A DNA stretch of 11,320 bases from Candidatus Poseidoniaceae archaeon. GTDB taxonomy: Archaea; Thermoplasmatota; Poseidoniia; Poseidoniales; Poseidoniaceae. The stretch lies in the NCBI GenBank assembly GCA_022452125.1, contig JAKURJ010000051.1, forward strand, positions 1-11,320. Direction: 5' to 3'. This document shows positions 1 through 6,362 of the stretch, piece after piece. The translations under genes and the position numbers were made by a program. How positions within the stretch are numbered: position 1 is the stretch's first letter; each line of letters opens with the position of its first letter. The notes beneath the pieces were generated by a model. That model saw nothing but the letters and a program-made list of their open reading frames with translations. It was not told the origin of the DNA and did no database searches.

Positions 1-489
1 GGTATTTCAGTAGGAGTAATTCTTGTACTAATCGTTGTGGGCCTGCTAATCATGCGTTACAGAGATAGTGAAGGCGAGCAAAAGGATTGGAATCAAGGAG
101 TGAACATGCCAGACCTGTCTGCCCAACCAACAATGCCGAATATGTACGCTCAACCTGCTATGCCAGATATGTCTGCGCAACCAGTCTATTCACAGTATCA
201 ACAACCTGTTGCTACTCAACCTGCTATGCCGGATATGACTGCACAACCAGTCTATCCACAATATCAGCAACCAAGTGTTCAGCCAGTTGTACAAGCAGCG
301 TCTCCTGACCCGGCAGCACTACCTGGGAATCAGGCAGTTGTGCCTCAACCGGCAACACCCGCTGCCCCAACAATGTATGATGTTGGTACCATGCGCAGTG
401 ACGGCAACGAGTGGCTGGAGTATCCTGCAGCAAGTGGCGCATGGTACATGCGTGATGCAACCACACGTCAGTGGGTTCGCAAGATTTGA
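1..489 (+). CDS. C-terminal part of a membrane-anchored protein with Pro/Gln/Met-rich repetitive tail (5' end outside window)
   Basis: The reading frame is open from base 1, so the true start lies upstream and only the last 162 residues are seen. The visible part opens with a hydrophobic stretch of about 17-20 residues (Val/Ile/Leu-rich, bases 1-54), followed by RYRD, which fits a transmembrane helix with a cytoplasmic C-terminal side. Next comes a low-complexity region built from 9-residue units such as MPDLSAQPT, MPNMYAQPA and MPDMSAQPV, plus a tandem 22-residue unit containing PVYSQYQQP. The last ~38 residues form a separate aromatic-rich module (bases 372-486) with DGNEWLEYPAASGAWYMRD and a final QWV. 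I recall similar W/Y-rich ends on membrane proteins of marine Euryarchaeota, but assign no function. The TGA stop lies inside the Shine-Dalgarno site of the next gene, so the two are probably co-transcribed. The protein is probably the end of a surface or secreted protein with its bulk outside the cell. Confidence 0.8.
   Translation, partial: GISVGVILVLIVVGLLIMRYRDSEGEQKDWNQGVNMPDLSAQPTMPNMYAQPAMPDMSAQPVYSQYQQPVATQPAMPDMTAQPVYPQYQQPSVQPVVQAASPDPAALPGNQAVVPQPATPAAPTMYDVGTMRSDGNEWLEYPAASGAWYMRDATTRQWVRKI
106..273 (+). repeat. In-frame coding repeats (9-residue and 22-residue units)
   Basis: Inside the partial membrane protein, the DNA repeats in frame. Two 66-base units start at 151 and 217, each encoding QPAMPDM(S/T)AQPVY(S/P)QYQQP, with mostly silent differences between them. 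Shorter 27-base units (MPDLSAQPT-like) precede them from 106. The period is a multiple of three, so changes in copy number would keep the frame. Confidence 0.8.
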
Positions 490-492
490 GGT
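488..492 (+). promoter_or_regulatory. Shine-Dalgarno site overlapping the upstream stop codon
   Basis: GAGGT lies 8 nt before the ATG at 501 and shares two bases with the TGA stop (487-489) of the preceding gene. It decides the start of the hydrolase gene at 501 rather than the in-frame GTG at 471, which would overlap the upstream gene. The same 10-mer, TTGAGGTTGG, occurs at the purP-symporter junction. Confidence 0.7.
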
Positions 493-500
493 TGGAATCG

Positions 501-1304
501 ATGGTTGAAGTCGTCCTATTAGGTTCGGCTCAAGATGGTGGTGTGCCTCAGGTCGGCTGTGATTGCTGTATCGACTTGGAGCAAAGATACCCTGTATCAA
601 TTGGTTTAACCGATGCAGAAGGAGGTAAGCATCTTTTCGAGGCAACCCGTCATTTAGGTGACCAGTTGAGAATTTGGGGATGCAATTCTGTAGACTCAGT
701 ATTCCTCACTCATGCACACATTGGCCATGTCGATGGCCTTGGATTATTTGGAAAAGAAACAATGGCGGCAAAAGGTGTCAATTTGTATTGCTCAAAGATG
801 ATGCTGGATCTCATCGAGAGAACTCCACACTGGTCTGCACTACTATCTGATGGAGTATTCATCCCTAGAGTTGCTAGTGTCTATCAATTACCAGGAGTAA
901 TTGTTGAAGCGATTGAAGTTCCTCACAGAGACGAATTATCTGATATGCATGCATATCTAATCAAGGCAGAGAAGACCCTGCTGTTCTTACCTGACCATGA
1001 TACGTGGCAGGAAACGTTGAGAGGTCATAACTTGAGAGCTTGGTTAAACCATTTTGAAGTAGACATTGCTCTAATCGATGGTACATTCTACAGTGCAGAT
1101 GAACTCAAGCACCGTGACCAAAGCAAAGTTCCACATCCTCCTGTTGAGCAAACACTCCAGATGTTAGGTGAGCGAAGAGAAGGAGATGGCGAAGTAGTAT
1201 TCATTCACCTAAATCACACGAATCCGTTGTGCAGAGATGATACACCTGTGACCGAATTAGGCTGGAAGGTTGGCAAGGAAGGTATGTCATTCAATCTGAG
1301 TTAA
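501..1304 (+). CDS. PqqB-like metallo-beta-lactamase-fold hydrolase
   Basis: The 267-residue product has the metallo-beta-lactamase fold of the PqqB-like group. Visible signatures are LGSAQDGGVPQVGCDCC at residues 7-23 (a PqqB-like N-terminus with a Cys cluster), the metal-binding THAHIGH at 70-76, PHRDE at 141-145, a DHD at 165-167, LIDGTF at 191-196, and the C-terminal FIHLNHTNPL at 234-243. The HxHxGH form, in which the usual Asp of HxHxDH is Gly, is as I recall normal for PqqB-like homologues outside real PQQ clusters. A metal-dependent hydrolase or oxidoreductase is likely; the substrate is unknown. No pqqA, pqqC, pqqD or pqqE lies within the window, so a role in PQQ synthesis should not be assumed. 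The ATG at 501 is chosen because GAGGT precedes it by 8 nt and because the alignable family sequence begins there. The gene ends convergently, overlapping the symporter gene by 18 nt. Confidence 0.85.
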   Translation: MVEVVLLGSAQDGGVPQVGCDCCIDLEQRYPVSIGLTDAEGGKHLFEATRHLGDQLRIWGCNSVDSVFLTHAHIGHVDGLGLFGKETMAAKGVNLYCSKMMLDLIERTPHWSALLSDGVFIPRVASVYQLPGVIVEAIEVPHRDELSDMHAYLIKAEKTLLFLPDHDTWQETLRGHNLRAWLNHFEVDIALIDGTFYSADELKHRDQSKVPHPPVEQTLQMLGERREGDGEVVFIHLNHTNPLCRDDTPVTELGWKVGKEGMSFNLS

Positions 1305-3347
1305 CTTGTGGCTATCATATCTGACATAAGTAATAATCATCGTAATTTCTTCACCATTATCACCATTTATTGGAGTGGCTGTGTTAACATTTACATTGAC
1401 ATTAAATACGATTTCTCCATCATCTTTCTCAACTTCCATGGCTTCGATAAAAGCAGTTAGATTTTGGTATGTATCTGTCTGATTATAGGTTTTATCAACC
1501 TGAGAATTACCGCTGAATGTAGAGAATCCGCCGAGTGAATTTCCACCGCAATTTTGCCCGGAGAGATTTTCTAAATTCCATGCAATGAATTCCATTGGCA
1601 CATTAGTTGAATCATAGCCTGAATCGACATCATCACATTGTTCACCGAATCCTCCTTCATTGGATTCCGAATAATTCAGCATGAAGGTTACCTGAACCAC
1701 GTCAGCAGGAATATCGAAATAGAAACTATCTGTTGAACCATCACTGATTAGGATTGTTTCTTCGGCATATGAATGCTCGAATTCTACGGTGAGTTTCCAG
1801 GTTGAATCGGGGTTTGGACTAGAATCCTTGAGAGTTGGTGCATTATTTGCATAGTAGTATTCTACAGGTATGATTAGAACTAAAATTCCAACAATGAAAC
1901 TCGCAGTAACCGATTTTTCAGGTAGTTTTTCCAACCAATGGTCTTTGTTTTCATTCAGTATAAGGATGAAGTGAACAATGAACGCAGCACCCATTCCTGG
2001 CACTGATTCAAAGATATGGACGTTATATCCTTTAACTCTCCAAAATATTACTGCTACCAGTGCTGCGGTCATCATCATAATCGAATGTTGTGAACTTGGT
2101 TTGTATCCAGACATTCGCACGAGAATTAGTGGAATGAACATTCCACCTAAACCATACACTGCGAGAACAACGAGTGAGAAAACAGAATTATTTCCTGAAA
2201 AGTATGCACCCAAGGATAAACAAGTGGCAACGTATGCCATCACAATTGTAGTGAGTTTTGTTTTCTTATGATCTGTAGACCATTCTGGAAACACATCATC
2301 AGTAATTGCAGCAGTACATGCGAGAACCTGTGAATCTGCGGTTGACATTGTTGCTGCAAATATTGAAGCTAAAATTAGACCGACCCAAAATGGTCCTAAA
2401 ACATCCATTGCAAGCATTGGAAGGGCCAGTTCGGGGTCGAAATTATTAGACTCAGGGAATATGACTCTCGATGCTAATCCAATAATTATCATCAAAATCA
2501 GGAACGGTGTTTGCCACACGAAGAACCAAAGACATGCTTGCTTACGGTCTTCTTCAGATTCTAATGTCATTATTCTGGAAACTACTTGTGGTTGGCCTGC
2601 AACTCCTAGCCCTCCAAGGAAGAAGGCAAACACCCACATACTGAATCCAAATTCAAGACCGGGTGGAGTTACTGAGGTGAGTGCGGGGTCAATACTCTTC
2701 AAGGAAGTATGTAGACCACTAAACCAACCGACTTCACTAAGTGCAACGTAACACAGCAGCGTAGAACCTACAATCATCACACACGATTGAGCCGCATCAG
2801 TCCAGATTGATGCTCTTATTCCCCCTGCATAGCAATAGGCTACAACTAAAACAAAACCGATTAGGATACCAACCCATTCTGCCCAATCTAACATTGCAAA
2901 CAGCGCTTTACCACCACTGGATAATTGAGCACCAGCATAAATTAGCAAGAAAGCGACTGAACAAATTGCATCCATTTTAGCTTCAGGTGCAGCTTTGCCA
3001 TTTGCAAGCAGTGAAGAAAGAGAGCGAATATTTCTCTCATTACCCTCCTTTTGGATGTACTTGTAAAGCCATATCCATGCCACCAATTGTCCAATAGTAG
3101 AAATGACAGATATCCATATTGCAGAATAACCCATCATCCACATGAATCCGATAAAACCGATGAACATGTAACCTGAGTTCCATGTTGAAACTGCAGAAAG
3201 GGCAGCCAATGCAGGGTGCATTCCTCTTCCGGCTACGAGATAGTCGTCAGTAGTGTCTTTTTTGACACGAATACTGGCTATTCCTACGCCAGCAAATAAG
3301 AACATGAATATGAGAAATGAGATAATGACCCACGTCTCTTCTGACAT
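1287..3347 (-). CDS. Sodium:solute symporter (SSS family) with an added C-terminal extracytoplasmic domain
   Basis: The 686-residue product belongs to the sodium:solute symporter family (PutP/vSGLT fold). Family signatures are YLVAGRGMHP near residue 36, SAVSTWNSGYMFIGFIG at 51-67 (helix containing the broken substrate/Na+ segment), IWTDAAQS at 181-188, GQPQVVSRIM at 251-260, and FAATMSTADSQ at 330-340, which supplies the Ser/Thr pair equivalent to the Na2 site of PutP. I count about 14 membrane helices ending near residue 498, which puts the C-terminus outside as in vSGLT. The last ~188 residues are an extra hydrophilic domain, Asn/Asp/Ser-rich, with several N-glycosylation sequons and only two cysteines (571 and 600) that could form a disulphide. 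This domain is unusual for the family. The substrate cannot be read from sequence. The start is supported by GAGGT 7 nt before the ATG; it follows purP by 10 nt and is probably co-transcribed. Confidence 0.88.
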   Translation of the reverse strand: MSEETWVIISFLIFMFLFAGVGIASIRVKKDTTDDYLVAGRGMHPALAALSAVSTWNSGYMFIGFIGFMWMMGYSAIWISVISTIGQLVAWIWLYKYIQKEGNERNIRSLSSLLANGKAAPEAKMDAICSVAFLLIYAGAQLSSGGKALFAMLDWAEWVGILIGFVLVVAYCYAGGIRASIWTDAAQSCVMIVGSTLLCYVALSEVGWFSGLHTSLKSIDPALTSVTPPGLEFGFSMWVFAFFLGGLGVAGQPQVVSRIMTLESEEDRKQACLWFFVWQTPFLILMIIIGLASRVIFPESNNFDPELALPMLAMDVLGPFWVGLILASIFAATMSTADSQVLACTAAITDDVFPEWSTDHKKTKLTTIVMAYVATCLSLGAYFSGNNSVFSLVVLAVYGLGGMFIPLILVRMSGYKPSSQHSIMMMTAALVAVIFWRVKGYNVHIFESVPGMGAAFIVHFILILNENKDHWLEKLPEKSVTASFIVGILVLIIPVEYYYANNAPTLKDSSPNPDSTWKLTVEFEHSYAEETILISDGSTDSFYFDIPADVVQVTFMLNYSESNEGGFGEQCDDVDSGYDSTNVPMEFIAWNLENLSGQNCGGNSLGGFSTFSGNSQVDKTYNQTDTYQNLTAFIEAMEVEKDDGEIVFNVNVNVNTATPINGDNGEEITMIITYVRYDSHKLTQIE

Positions 3348-3354
3348 CTTACCA

Positions 3355-3359
3355 ACCTC
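3355..3359 (-). promoter_or_regulatory. Shine-Dalgarno site of the symporter gene, overlapping the purP stop
   Basis: On the minus strand GAGGT stands 7 nt before the ATG at 3347 and overlaps the TGA stop of purP (3358-3360). This arrangement suggests coupled translation of purP and the symporter gene. Confidence 0.65.
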
Positions 3360-4515
3360 AAGTTAGAACTTCGAGTAGTCGGTCTTGTTCAGCAGCTCTT
3401 CGTAGTTCCATCGCTATTCTTCGGCCTGAAGACATCGGCTTTCTCCAAGTTGCATTTCCGTATGGATGTCCTACGGAAACGTGGACATTCGTTCCTCCGC
3501 CAACACGAGGTGCAACATCATAGATTGAGTAATTCATGTCTTTGTCAATGCAGGTTTGAAGACAGAACGGACCAATAATTCCAGGGTCGTAATGTTCCTT
3601 AGAAGCGGTAATGAATTTCTCACCTAACTCGAAGGCTTCCTCGAGAAGTGATTCTCTAATTGTTGCAGTGTTGTGACCTACAACTGTCATTTCTGGAATT
3701 TGCTGATGAGCAGGCATTGTCATTTGCTGAGGGGCAGGAAGTCGAACATGTCCATCAAGTGAAGACTCGAATCTCCAATCTACACCTAGAAGTTCTAATT
3801 TTGGCATATCTTCTTCAAGCGGGCTGTAAAAGAAGTTCAGATTGAACACAGGTCCGATTACGTACCTCTCAATTCTTGCACCATCTAGGCTCTCTTGGTC
3901 AATTGTGCCTTCCTTTAGCAGGGTTTGTGATTTCTCAACATATTCTTCATATGATGCACAAGTAAAGAATCCTCTCTCCAATTTCTTTTGAGCGTGATGT
4001 AGTTTTACGATAACCAGGCAATCGATGTCTTGTGGGTCTTCGATAGCTTCCGGGTATGGTAGGCCAGCCTTGTCGAGGATCCAATAGTAATCTTGGTCCT
4101 CGGTCCTCTCTTCCATCCTGAGCATATTTCTTGAACCGAACATTGGGACATGGAAATTATTCTCTACATCATCAATGCTTGAGTAAGATGTGAACGACCT
4201 GTTCGGGATGTAGACAACGTTTCTCTTGCGCATTTCACCCTGCATCTCTGGATTCATGACATCGTTGAACGAATCCATTACAATGGATTTGTCAACCATT
4301 CCTCGTCGAACTCTTCCGGAAGTGGTTCTTTGAGTTTTGAAATACTCAGAATAGGTCTTTTCACGTCCCTTTTGGCAGTATGCTACAGTTGGAAATCCTT
4401 CTTCGATTGCTCCATCGCATATATCCAGAGCAGAATGGCTAGCAGTCATTCCGACTCGTAATTTTAGACGGTCATAGTCCTCGATGATAGAAGCAATGTC
4501 ATCCTTTCCAATCAT
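3358..4515 (-). CDS. purP: PurP, formate-dependent AICAR formyltransferase (FAICAR synthetase), ATP-grasp
   Basis: PurP catalyses the archaeal, folate-independent ninth step of purine synthesis: AICAR + formate + ATP to FAICAR. The 385-residue length is close to that of the M. jannaschii enzyme (about 361). Recognisable family blocks are the N-terminal SHSALDICDGAIEEGFPTV (26-44), IDDVENNFHVPMFGSRN (114-130), the ATP-grasp strands LVIVKL (167-172) and IERYVIG (215-221), IGPFCLQ (314-320) and DVAPRVGGGTN (333-343), which carries the C-terminal metal/nucleotide-site residues. One oddity is the ATP-binding loop. It reads HHAQKKLERGFF (173-184), where M. jannaschii PurP has, as I recall, a Gly-rich PGARGGRGYF. 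It may still be a true PurP, but a divergent paralogue is possible. The start has a strong AGGGAGAG site 7 nt upstream. It lies 47 nt downstream of a coiled-coil gene and 10 nt upstream of the symporter. Confidence 0.9.
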   Translation of the reverse strand: MIGKDDIASIIEDYDRLKLRVGMTASHSALDICDGAIEEGFPTVAYCQKGREKTYSEYFKTQRTTSGRVRRGMVDKSIVMDSFNDVMNPEMQGEMRKRNVVYIPNRSFTSYSSIDDVENNFHVPMFGSRNMLRMEERTEDQDYYWILDKAGLPYPEAIEDPQDIDCLVIVKLHHAQKKLERGFFTCASYEEYVEKSQTLLKEGTIDQESLDGARIERYVIGPVFNLNFFYSPLEEDMPKLELLGVDWRFESSLDGHVRLPAPQQMTMPAHQQIPEMTVVGHNTATIRESLLEEAFELGEKFITASKEHYDPGIIGPFCLQTCIDKDMNYSIYDVAPRVGGGTNVHVSVGHPYGNATWRKPMSSGRRIAMELRRAAEQDRLLEVLT

Positions 4516-4522
4516 GTTGCAT

Positions 4523-4530
4523 CTCTCCCT
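4523..4530 (-). promoter_or_regulatory. Shine-Dalgarno site of purP
   Basis: AGGGAGAG on the minus strand ends 7 nt before the purP ATG (4513-4515). It is the longest Shine-Dalgarno match in the window and fixes the start. An out-of-frame ATG lies between the site and the true start. Confidence 0.65.
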
Positions 4531-4562
4531 AATTGCGCTGTAATAATCGATGGCCTTTGAAG

Positions 4563-5444
4563 TTAGTCAAAGCGTTGCAACTGCATCATTTCCTCGGTAG
4601 AAATAGTGTCGCCACTCATCAATTTAGCCATCAGGTCTTGGACTTCTCCACGAGCACCTCTTTGGGCCTCACCAGTTGCAGTTCCCTGCATAGCTCTTAG
4701 GATATCTTGAATCGAGTGTAGGCACCTTAGTGAAACAATGTAGAAGTGGTGTGCTTTGTCTGCTTCTTTCTTGGATTTGCGAAGTTCACGGTGAGCCTCT
4801 TCAGCGAGTTCCCTTTGGCGGTCAACTTCTTTGTTCCACTGGAGCATCAAGTCGTGTGCTTCTTGAGCAGCCTTCGCAGCCTTCTGAACTTCAACGTGAG
4901 CTTCTTCTTGCTCAATCATTGCCTCTTTGAGTAGGCCTCTTGCCTCTTTCAAATCCCCATTTGAGTCTTCAGAAGCTTGCATGTCCTTGATTTGAGAGCG
5001 AATTTCCTTCATTCTCTTCATGACTTTCTTTTCATTTTGTCCAAGGTGCTTACCCATTTCCATTTCACGGTCGAGTCTGTCGAATTCTCTTTTCAGAGAA
5101 TGGACTGTGACTTTGCGCTCTCGGCGACCGCCACGATGCCCTGGCTCTCTCTCATCTTTTTCAGAGCGCTCAGAATCTAGCATAGACTTTGCTTGCTTGA
5201 CTTTCTTGTTTGCTTCGTTGCGAACGGATTTCTTTTCACGCACTAATTCGTTCATTTGCTCACGAATCTCGCGTTGTTGGCGGACATTTTGGATTAGTTC
5301 ACGAACCTCAGCATTCAGTTCGTTTCTGATCACAGTATGCTCCTTAGTTCGTGAGTTCCATTCATCACGAGTAGTGCGGTACTGCGTAGCCTTTTGGTTG
5401 ACCAATTTGCGCTTTTCTTCCAAAGTGTCCTTCAATTCTGCCAT
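4563..5444 (-). CDS. COG1340-type archaeal coiled-coil protein
   Basis: The 293-residue product is almost wholly helical and charged, matching the archaeal COG1340 coiled-coil family in length and layout. A first coiled arm runs over residues 8-90 and a short Gly/Arg-rich linker (HRGGRRER, 103-110) follows. The family's central signature lies around 117-155 (SLKREFDRLDREMEM...NEKKVMKRMKEI). A second arm (162-230) contains EAHDLMLQW, and the C-terminal segment ends in SGDTISTEEMMQLQ, like other members. The molecular role of the family is not established. By eye the central block also resembles eukaryotic BFR1, an mRNP- and polysome-associated coiled-coil protein; this is a weak inference. The ATG at 5444 is preferred over an in-frame GTG at 5456 because AGGTG lies 9 nt upstream and covers that GTG. 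A paralogue sits at 8438-9265 in the same gene run. The gene lies between the Roadblock gene (90-nt gap with a hairpin) and purP. Confidence 0.85.
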   Translation of the reverse strand: MAELKDTLEEKRKLVNQKATQYRTTRDEWNSRTKEHTVIRNELNAEVRELIQNVRQQREIREQMNELVREKKSVRNEANKKVKQAKSMLDSERSEKDEREPGHRGGRRERKVTVHSLKREFDRLDREMEMGKHLGQNEKKVMKRMKEIRSQIKDMQASEDSNGDLKEARGLLKEAMIEQEEAHVEVQKAAKAAQEAHDLMLQWNKEVDRQRELAEEAHRELRKSKKEADKAHHFYIVSLRCLHSIQDILRAMQGTATGEAQRGARGEVQDLMAKLMSGDTISTEEMMQLQRFD

Positions 5445-5512
5445 TATCCATCGCACCTGTTCGCCTTGTACTCCCGTACCTTCAGCGACAGACCGACTGG
5501 CCTATACCATTT

Positions 5513-5536
5513 GAAGCCTCCCTACGGGAGGACTTC
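5513..5536. other. Stable GC-rich hairpin between the Roadblock and coiled-coil genes
   Basis: GAAGCCTCCC and GGGAGGACTTC flank a TAC loop, giving a 10-bp stem with one bulged A. On the minus strand the stem begins inside the stop codon of the Roadblock gene and lies about 70 nt before the next gene's start. It is not followed by a U-run on that strand (AAATGG follows), so a classical intrinsic terminator is not supported. It may act as an mRNA 3'-end or processing structure, or as a partial terminator. Confidence 0.55.
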
Positions 5537-5840
5537 ATAAAAATGGCAGAATTGCTACTTTGGCTTTTGTTAGTTTGAGCCTAGCTTTACCCAAATTTCC
5601 ATCATTTGGGCATTGAATGATAATGCAATGTCCTGTTTCACTCCGAGAAACGATAACAGTAGAATTCTCGCCGACCAAGGTAATCAAATCACTGTCTGGG
5701 TTAAGATCTAAAATTTCATTCATTGCAGTCGGCTTGAATTGGTTGGAAGTCCTTTCAATAGTGAACCCATCTGCATCCATTAATGCAGCAGAGATAATGC
5801 ACTCATTATCGACTAAATCTGCGATGACCGTGTTTCCCAC
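5535..5840 (-). CDS. Roadblock/LC7-like small protein
   Basis: This 101-residue protein resembles the Roadblock/LC7 (longin-like) fold, whose members bind or regulate small GTPases and often form dimers. The visible pattern is an N-terminal strand with ISAALMDADGF (16-26), equivalent to the family's 'ga.lvd.dG' block. Next come a central helix, DLITLVGENSTVIVSRSETGHCIIIQC (51-77) as the three-strand core, and the C-terminal helix block NDGNLGKARLKL (79-90), which matches the common 'nlG..r..l' ending. It is shorter than the usual ~120 residues. The only in-frame start after the upstream stop (5853-5855) is the GTG at 5840, with a weak AAGG 5 nt before it. No GTPase gene lies in the window, so its partner is unknown. 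It follows the GNAT gene by 38 nt and is probably in the same transcription unit. Confidence 0.7.
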   Translation of the reverse strand: MGNTVIADLVDNECIISAALMDADGFTIERTSNQFKPTAMNEILDLNPDSDLITLVGENSTVIVSRSETGHCIIIQCPNDGNLGKARLKLTKAKVAILPFL

Positions 5841-5878
5841 AATTGCCTTGAATCATTGACAGGACATGACTATTTGCA

Positions 5879-6337
5879 TCAAATTGTGCCACGCATTACA
5901 TATCCAATTCCTGCTTTGTAATAGCCTTCTAAAGTGCTGACTATCTTCAAGCCCCTTTTTCTATAGAAATCAATTGCGAATTGATTATCACCGCGAACCT
6001 CCAACTGAATTTCTGAATGACCATCACTGCGAGCGGCTTCAACTAGTATGTCCCAGGCTTGTGAACCGTAACCATTCCCTTTGTAGTCTGAGTCGATTGC
6101 GAAAGCTACAATTCTCACCCGTTTTTCATTGAATTTGTTTGCCCAAAGCAATCCTCGAATCAGATTGTTTGCATCGAGAAGTACTAGGTTGCCTCCCCAT
6201 TCAGGAATTGGTAGGCTCTTGACAGATGCTCCAGCGTATCTTTCTCCCGTTTGGTCAAGGAATAGTTGCTTTATGACTTCAACAGTAGCATCATCTAGTG
6301 ACTTAGGACTAGGACCTAAGCACCATCTGGCATCCAT
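5879..6337 (-). CDS. GNAT-family N-acetyltransferase
   Basis: The 152-residue product is a GCN5-related N-acetyltransferase that would transfer acetyl from acetyl-CoA to an amine. The acetyl-CoA pyrophosphate loop is YKGNGYGSQ (residues 85-93), preceded by the strand VRIVAFAIDSD (74-84). The next motif is IQLEVRGDNQFAIDFYRKRGL (110-130), with the typical Asn and the FY..RGL block, followed by EGYYKAGIGYVMRG at the end. The overall pattern is RimI-like, but the substrate cannot be named; it could be a protein N-terminus or a small molecule. I see no clear Shine-Dalgarno site before the ATG at 6337. The gene begins 25 nt after the nucleotidyltransferase stop and precedes the Roadblock gene by 38 nt, consistent with a shared transcript. 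Confidence 0.85.
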   Translation of the reverse strand: MDARWCLGPSPKSLDDATVEVIKQLFLDQTGERYAGASVKSLPIPEWGGNLVLLDANNLIRGLLWANKFNEKRVRIVAFAIDSDYKGNGYGSQAWDILVEAARSDGHSEIQLEVRGDNQFAIDFYRKRGLKIVSTLEGYYKAGIGYVMRGTI

Positions 6338-6362
6338 CGTGTCGTGATTAGTGGCAACATTT

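Noticed and set aside
106..273. CRISPR-like or non-coding tandem repeat
   Set aside because: Units are multiples of three, keep the reading frame, differ mainly at silent sites and have no unique spacers.
319..645. Minus-strand open frame of 108 codons across the first two genes
   Set aside because: It overlaps two well-supported plus-strand genes and has a Cys/His-rich shadow translation without a domain.
501..1304. Calling the hydrolase pqqB, a PQQ biosynthesis gene
   Set aside because: There are no other pqq genes in view, and the metal motif and family branch do not show PQQ specificity.
5020..5514. Plus-strand open frame of 164 codons
   Set aside because: It is the antisense of the COG1340 gene, with a low-complexity Ser/Arg/Phe translation and no recognisable domain.
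6302..6320. Inverted repeat CTTAGG...CCTAAG
   Set aside because: It is only a 6-bp stem within the GNAT coding sequence near its start, and not in a regulatory position. Chance is likely.
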